In this document: one piece after another, positions 5,957 to 9,743 of the stretch
Layout of the letters: each line of letters opens with the position of its first letter
Position numbering within the stretch: position 1 is the stretch's first letter
Source of the DNA: an uncultured Synechococcus sp.
GTDB taxonomy: Bacteria; Cyanobacteriota; Cyanobacteriia; PCC-6307; Cyanobiaceae
Length of the DNA stretch: 9,743 nt
Direction of reading: 5' to 3'
NCBI GenBank assembly: GCA_937930135.1
Contig: CALGVO010000081.1
Span: forward strand, 1-9,743
Program-made: the position numbers and the translations under genes
The notes under the pieces: model-generated
Database searches by the model: none
Told to the model about the DNA's origin: nothing
Seen by the model: the letters and a program-made list of their open reading frames with translations, nothing else

Positions 5957-7020
5957 TGAGCACCCCGATCGCCACCACACTCACCGCCCCAGCGGTGTCG
6001 GTGTTGGCTGAACACGTCTCCGACCATCTCTCGGTGTTTGTGGTGGCCGAAGACACCACCACCGGGCGACCTGCCAACGGTGGCCTGCGCCTGCTCAACT
6101 ACCCCTCCGACGCAGCCTGCATCGCCGATGGTGAGCGCCTGGCGGGCCTGATGACCCACAAACATGATCTGTATGGCACCGGTTTCGCGGGCGGCAAGAT
6201 CGTGGCCCGCGCCGCGGAACCTGCTGCGGTGAAGGAGGAGCTGATCAGCGTGACCGCCACGCTGCTCGAGGCTCTGGATGGCTCGATGATCACCGGCTGT
6301 GATCTCAACACCAGCCTGGAAGACATGGAGCGTCTGACGGAGTTGACGCCCCATGTGCTCGCCGCCGTCGGCAGCCCTGTGGATGCCAGTGCCGCCACGG
6401 CCCATGGAACCCTGGGCGCCATCGAAGCGGTGCTGGGTGAGCAGTTGGCAGACGCCAGAGCCGGCCGCGCGCTGGTGCACGGCTGCGGCGCCGTCGGTGG
6501 CACCGTCGCCCGGGTGCTGGTCGCCCATGGCTGGACCGTGTTCACCGTCGACGTGGACCGGGAGCGCGCCAGCTTTGCCGGCGCCACACCGCTACCGCTC
6601 GACTGCCCCTGGTGGGAGCTGACGCTTGATCTGCTACTGCCCTGCTCGATTTCCGGTCTGATCAACGAAGCGATGGCCTCGGCTCTGCCCGTGAAGGCCA
6701 TCGTTCCGGCGGCCAACGCCCCCTTCCAGCAGCCCCAGCTGGCTGATGACCTGCGCCGCCGCGGCGTTCGGGTGTTGCCGGATCCACTGGTGAATGCGGG
6801 CGCCGTGATCGCCGATTCAATCGAGCGCTTCGCCCCCGAAGCCTGGAAAACGGCCACAGCCGATGAGGTGTATCGCTTTGTGCGCGATGAAGTGCGGCAA
6901 AGGGCCAACGAATTTCTGGCCCAACGCGGGGATGGACTCAGCGTTGACGCTGCACTGGAGCGGGTCACGGCCGGTGGCGGCGCTGCCCCCATCGGTCTCA
7001 GTTTCGGAGAGGCAGCATGA
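5956..7020 (+). CDS. Leu/Phe/Val dehydrogenase-like (ELFV) amino-acid dehydrogenase
   Basis: A 354-residue ELFV-family oxidoreductase, the size of leucine, valine or phenylalanine dehydrogenases, which reversibly deaminate amino acids to 2-oxo acids using NAD+. The catalytic set is complete and spaced as in leucine dehydrogenase: K69 (carboxylate-binding), K81 in FAGGK and D116 in TGCDLNT, corresponding to K68, K80 and D115. The Rossmann motif GCGAVGG lies at 176-182, followed by an acidic strand end, VDVD (198-201), favouring NAD over NADP. The VNAG motif is at 279-282. Side-chain-pocket positions differ from leucine dehydrogenase (N41, G114, V284, D287), suggesting a bulkier or polar substrate. 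The ATG at 5956 overlaps the methyltransferase stop (TGATG). An upstream in-frame ATG at 5905 would run deep into that gene and is not favoured. The stop overlaps the next ATG. Confidence 0.87.
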   Translation: MSTPIATTLTAPAVSVLAEHVSDHLSVFVVAEDTTTGRPANGGLRLLNYPSDAACIADGERLAGLMTHKHDLYGTGFAGGKIVARAAEPAAVKEELISVTATLLEALDGSMITGCDLNTSLEDMERLTELTPHVLAAVGSPVDASAATAHGTLGAIEAVLGEQLADARAGRALVHGCGAVGGTVARVLVAHGWTVFTVDVDRERASFAGATPLPLDCPWWELTLDLLLPCSISGLINEAMASALPVKAIVPAANAPFQQPQLADDLRRRGVRVLPDPLVNAGAVIADSIERFAPEAWKTATADEVYRFVRDEVRQRANEFLAQRGDGLSVDAALERVTAGGGAAPIGLSFGEAA

Positions 7021-8204
7021 GCACCACCACGCTCCCCGAGCGCGCCGCCGTTGTGATCGTGGGCGGCGGCATGGCAGGCCTCAGCTGCGCAGCCGCCCTG
7101 GCCCGCCAGGGCGTGGGCGATGTGGTGCTGCTGGAGGCACAGACTCTGGCCCATGCAGGCGCCAGCAGCTTCGGTGAATCGCGCATGTATCGGGAGATGT
7201 ATTCCGATCCCGTGCTCTGCCGCCTGGCGCAGGAAGCCAACCGGCTCTGGCGCGAGGAGGAACGCCACGCCGGCGAAGCGCTGCGCGAACCCCATGGCCT
7301 GCTGTTTTACGGCGAAAGCTGGGAGGAGGAAACGATCGAGGGTTCCATCCCCGGCGCCCGACGGGTGATGGACGACCAGGGCATTCCCTATGAAGCGTTG
7401 AACGCCGAAGCGATCGCCGCCCGCTTCCCGCTTCGACCGAAACCCAACTTCACCGGCCTGTTTGAACCGACCGCCGGTGCCGTGCGCAGCGACAAGGTGG
7501 TGGCCCACTGGATCCGCACCGCCCGCGCTGCCGGCCATCAACTGATCGAACACTGCCCGGTGGCCGGCATCGATGCCCAGGGTGGGGGCGTGACCCTGGA
7601 GAACGGCCACCACATCAGCGCCGATCAGGTGGTGGTGGCCTGCGGAATCTGGAGCCAGTTGCTGCTCACTCCCCTCGGCCTTGCCCCGAAGCTTGAGGTA
7701 TGGCCCATGCTCTGGGCGCATTACACCGTGGATCCGGCCCTGGCCGACCGCTACCCGCAATGGTTCTGCTTCCAACGGGAACGGGGCGATGACGGCGGCC
7801 TGTATTACGGCTTCCCGGTGTTGAGCTGCACCGCCGATGGTCGCCCCCGGATCAAGGCGGGCATCGACTGGGCTCCCGAGGCGCTGCGGGTGCAGGACCC
7901 CAATGCCATGACCCGAGAGGTCCCGGCACGCCTGCTGGAGCTGCTCGACAGCTTCCTGTTCAACGCACTGGAGGGGGTGCAGGAGCGGGTGGAGACCGTG
8001 ATCAGCCCTTACTCGATGACCAGCGATGTGAATTTCGTGCTCGACCGTCTCACCCCGACCCTCAGTCTGTTCGCGGGCGGCTCCGGCCAGGCCTTCAAGT
8101 TTGCGCCCCTGATCGGTGAGTCGCTCGCCCGACTGGCGTCGGGCCGCCCACCGGCTGTCGATCTCACCTGCTGGAGCCACCAGCGGGATGCCGTTCGCGC
8201 CTGA
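7017..8204 (+). CDS. FAD-dependent oxidase of the monomeric sarcosine oxidase / N-methyltryptophan oxidase type
   Basis: A 395-residue DAO-family (PF01266) flavoprotein resembling monomeric sarcosine oxidase (MSOX) and SolA along its whole length. These enzymes oxidise secondary or tertiary amino acids, typically releasing formaldehyde and H2O2 from N-methyl groups. The dinucleotide-binding motif VGGGMAG is at 15-21 with the ribose-binding acidic residue at E40. The ESRMYR segment provides R56 and R59 (MSOX R49 and R52). LYYGFP (262-267) and K280 (MSOX K265, oxygen activation) are present, and GQAFKF carries K361 (MSOX K348, carboxylate binding). The MSOX cysteine that bonds FAD covalently appears as S330, so the flavin may be non-covalent; MSOX H269 appears as D284. 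The ATG overlaps the dehydrogenase stop (ATGA). Family is secure, substrate is not: an N-methylated or cyclic amino acid is likely because both carboxylate-binding residues are kept. Confidence 0.87.
   Translation: MSTTTLPERAAVVIVGGGMAGLSCAAALARQGVGDVVLLEAQTLAHAGASSFGESRMYREMYSDPVLCRLAQEANRLWREEERHAGEALREPHGLLFYGESWEEETIEGSIPGARRVMDDQGIPYEALNAEAIAARFPLRPKPNFTGLFEPTAGAVRSDKVVAHWIRTARAAGHQLIEHCPVAGIDAQGGGVTLENGHHISADQVVVACGIWSQLLLTPLGLAPKLEVWPMLWAHYTVDPALADRYPQWFCFQRERGDDGGLYYGFPVLSCTADGRPRIKAGIDWAPEALRVQDPNAMTREVPARLLELLDSFLFNALEGVQERVETVISPYSMTSDVNFVLDRLTPTLSLFAGGSGQAFKFAPLIGESLARLASGRPPAVDLTCWSHQRDAVRA
7410..7417. repeat. HIP1 octamer GCGATCGC
   Basis: Second perfect HIP1 copy, inside the flavoenzyme gene. 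Its presence within the accessory cluster gives slight support for this DNA having a cyanobacterial history. Confidence 0.5.
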
Positions 8205-9743
8205 CTCCGTGACGTCCTCCCCCAACGCTCCGCGCCCCTGGTGGCGCCAGCCCCCGCTCTGGATCGGAGCGCTTCCACTGGTGCTCTTTCTGATCCTGGC
8301 GGCGGCCGACCTGGCGGCCGCCAGAGCATTCACCGAGTCGGGCAAAGCGATCAGCAGCGCCCTGCTGGGCAGCCTCTGGCAGTGGATGGCCGTGGTGCTG
8401 TTTCTGATCGCGGTGGGGCTGGCGATCAGTCCGATCGGCCGCCTGCGCCTCGGCGGCGTCGACGCCAGGCCGAGTCTGAAAGTCTTCGACTGGTGTGCCG
8501 TTCTGATCTGCACCCTGTTGGCCGGCGGCGGCGTGTTCTGGTCGGCGGCCGAACCCCTGTTCCATTTCCAGACGCCGGCGCCCTATTTCGCGGGCATCGA
8601 AGGATCGACGGCGGCGGCGGTGGATCCAGCCCTGGCCGTGAGTTTTCTGCACTGGGGGTTTCTGGCCTGGGCGCTTGTGGCGACCACGGTCACGATCACC
8701 CTCTCGATCCGCGAGCGTCGCGGCGAACCGCTGCGGCCCCGATCGCTGCTGGTGGGGCTGCTGCCCAGGACCTGGGTTGAAGGCGGCATGGGTGATCTGG
8801 CCGATGGGGTGTCGGTGGTGGCGGCGATCGCCGGCACCGTGGGCCCCCTCGGCTTCCTCTCCCTGCAACTGAGCCATGCGGCCGGTCAGCTGCCTGGGCT
8901 GCAGGACAGCGCCAGCCTGCAATCGCTGGTGGTGGTGCTGCTGACCGCAATTTTCGCCAGCTCCACGGTGAGCGGCATTCAGCGCGGGATCAAATGGCTC
9001 TCGGAACTGAACGTGTGGCTCACCCTGGCGATGGCCGCGGGACTGCTGCTGCTGGGGCCGGGCCTGTGGCTGATGCGCCACTTCCTCACCGCCTTCGGCA
9101 CCTACCTGCTCAACCTGCCCCAGATGGCCCTGGCCGCCAACAGCCGCCCCGACAACTGGGTGAATGGCTGGACCGTCTTCTACTGGGGCTGGTTTCTCGG
9201 TTATGCGCCCCTGATGGGCCTGTTCACCGCCGGCGTCAGCCGCGGCCGCAGCGTGCGGGAGTTGGTGCTGGCCGTGGCCATCCTCTGCCCCATCGTCACC
9301 AATCTCTGGTTCACCCTGCTGGGGGGCACCGGCATGGCACTGGAGCTGAGCAACAGCGGCAGTATCAGCGGCCCGCTCAGCGACAACGGGGCGGCGGCGG
9401 CCCTGCTGGCGATCCTGGGTCAGCTGCCCCTGGCCTGGTTGCTGATTCCGGTGGGCCTGGTGCTGGTGGTGCTGTTCATGGCCACCAGCGCCGACTCGAT
9501 GAGTTACGCCGCCGCCATGGTGGTGAGTGGTCAACGCACCCCACCGGCGCTGCTGCGGCTGTTCTGGGCCCTGATGATCGGCAGCCTCACTCTGGTGTTG
9601 CTGCGCATCGGCAGCGGCCTGGGCGACAGCACCTCGATCGATGCCCTGCAGGCCTTCATCGTGATCACAGCCGTCCCCGTGACACCCCTGGTGCTCACCA
9701 GTCTCTGGAGCGCCCCACGCCTGGCCTGGAAGGAATGGCGCCA
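8188..9743 (+). CDS. BCCT-family transporter, 3' end outside window
   Basis: An inner-membrane betaine/choline/carnitine transporter (PF02028), usually driven by Na+ or H+. At least 518 residues are visible with no stop. Motifs are GVFWSAAEP (115-123), FLHWGFLAW (153-161), the family signature around FYWGWFLGYAP (331-341) followed by SRGRSVREL, and MATSADS (431-437), whose T-S pair matches the Na2 site of BetP. Many long hydrophobic segments fill the rest, and the N-terminus is short, without the long osmosensory extension of some members. The ATG at 8188 overlaps the flavoenzyme gene by 17 bp and has GGAG 11 nt upstream; GTG 8209, 4 nt after that stop, is an alternative. Position in the cluster suggests it imports the pathway's substrate. 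Several aromatic-box residues that hold trimethylammonium groups in BetP are changed, so glycine betaine specificity should not be assumed. Confidence 0.9.
   Translation, partial: MPFAPDSVTSSPNAPRPWWRQPPLWIGALPLVLFLILAAADLAAARAFTESGKAISSALLGSLWQWMAVVLFLIAVGLAISPIGRLRLGGVDARPSLKVFDWCAVLICTLLAGGGVFWSAAEPLFHFQTPAPYFAGIEGSTAAAVDPALAVSFLHWGFLAWALVATTVTITLSIRERRGEPLRPRSLLVGLLPRTWVEGGMGDLADGVSVVAAIAGTVGPLGFLSLQLSHAAGQLPGLQDSASLQSLVVVLLTAIFASSTVSGIQRGIKWLSELNVWLTLAMAAGLLLLGPGLWLMRHFLTAFGTYLLNLPQMALAANSRPDNWVNGWTVFYWGWFLGYAPLMGLFTAGVSRGRSVRELVLAVAILCPIVTNLWFTLLGGTGMALELSNSGSISGPLSDNGAAAALLAILGQLPLAWLLIPVGLVLVVLFMATSADSMSYAAAMVVSGQRTPPALLRLFWALMIGSLTLVLLRIGSGLGDSTSIDALQAFIVITAVPVTPLVLTSLWSAPRLAWKEWR
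8824..8831. repeat. HIP1 octamer GCGATCGC
   Basis: Third perfect HIP1 copy, inside the transporter gene. Confidence 0.5.

Noticed and set aside
6099..8513. 804-codon open frame on the minus strand
   Set aside because: It spans parts of three well-supported plus-strand genes antisense, and its product is low-complexity (Ala/Gly/His/Gln/Ser-rich) with no domain.
2650..8831. HIP1 octamers as evidence of strong HIP1 enrichment
   Set aside because: Only three copies in 9.7 kb of very GC-rich DNA. This is above a simple composition estimate but too few to claim the dense HIP1 pattern of some cyanobacteria.
8164..9534. 456-codon open frame on the minus strand
   Set aside because: It is fully antisense to the BCCT transporter. 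The Gln/His/Gly-rich translation is the mirror of Leu/Ala-rich membrane codons.

Overview
The window is 9.7 kb of GC-rich (roughly two-thirds G+C by eye), densely coding bacterial DNA. Protein content and style suggest a marine or brackish picocyanobacterium of the Synechococcus/Cyanobium type: a pyrE-ygfZ pair, a TM0106-type RecB-like nuclease, a phosphohexomutase and an rdgB, packed with almost no intergenic space, plus three copies of the cyanobacterial HIP1 octamer GCGATCGC. This assignment is inference; no rRNA or other taxonomic marker is present.

Layout. (1) 1-1222, plus strand: the 3' part of pyrE, overlapping by four bases with ygfZ. (2) 1174-2703, minus strand: a TM0106/RecB-like nuclease whose 3' end overlaps that of ygfZ by 49 bp. 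(3) 2768-4830, plus strand: a phosphoglucomutase/phosphomannomutase-family enzyme and rdgB, 5 bp apart. (4) An 88-bp gap (4831-4918) with several inverted copies of a CCTGTCA-like word. (5) 4919 to the window end, plus strand: four tightly coupled genes encoding a SABATH-type carboxyl methyltransferase, a Leu/Phe/Val-type amino-acid dehydrogenase, a monomeric-sarcosine-oxidase-like FAD enzyme and a BCCT transporter cut off by the window end.

The first half is housekeeping: pyrimidine synthesis, Fe-S cluster repair, sugar-phosphate metabolism and nucleotide-pool cleaning. The second half looks like a dedicated metabolic cluster for an amino-acid-like, probably N-methylated or quaternary-ammonium compound. 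The transporter would import it, the flavoenzyme would oxidise a C-N bond, the dehydrogenase would interconvert an amino acid and a 2-oxo acid, and the methyltransferase would esterify a carboxylate. Direction (catabolic or biosynthetic) and substrate cannot be read from the sequence. However, each of the last three proteins shows substitutions at positions that set chemistry or specificity in its characterised relatives, so a non-standard substrate is likely. No tRNA, rRNA, CRISPR array or mobile element was seen.
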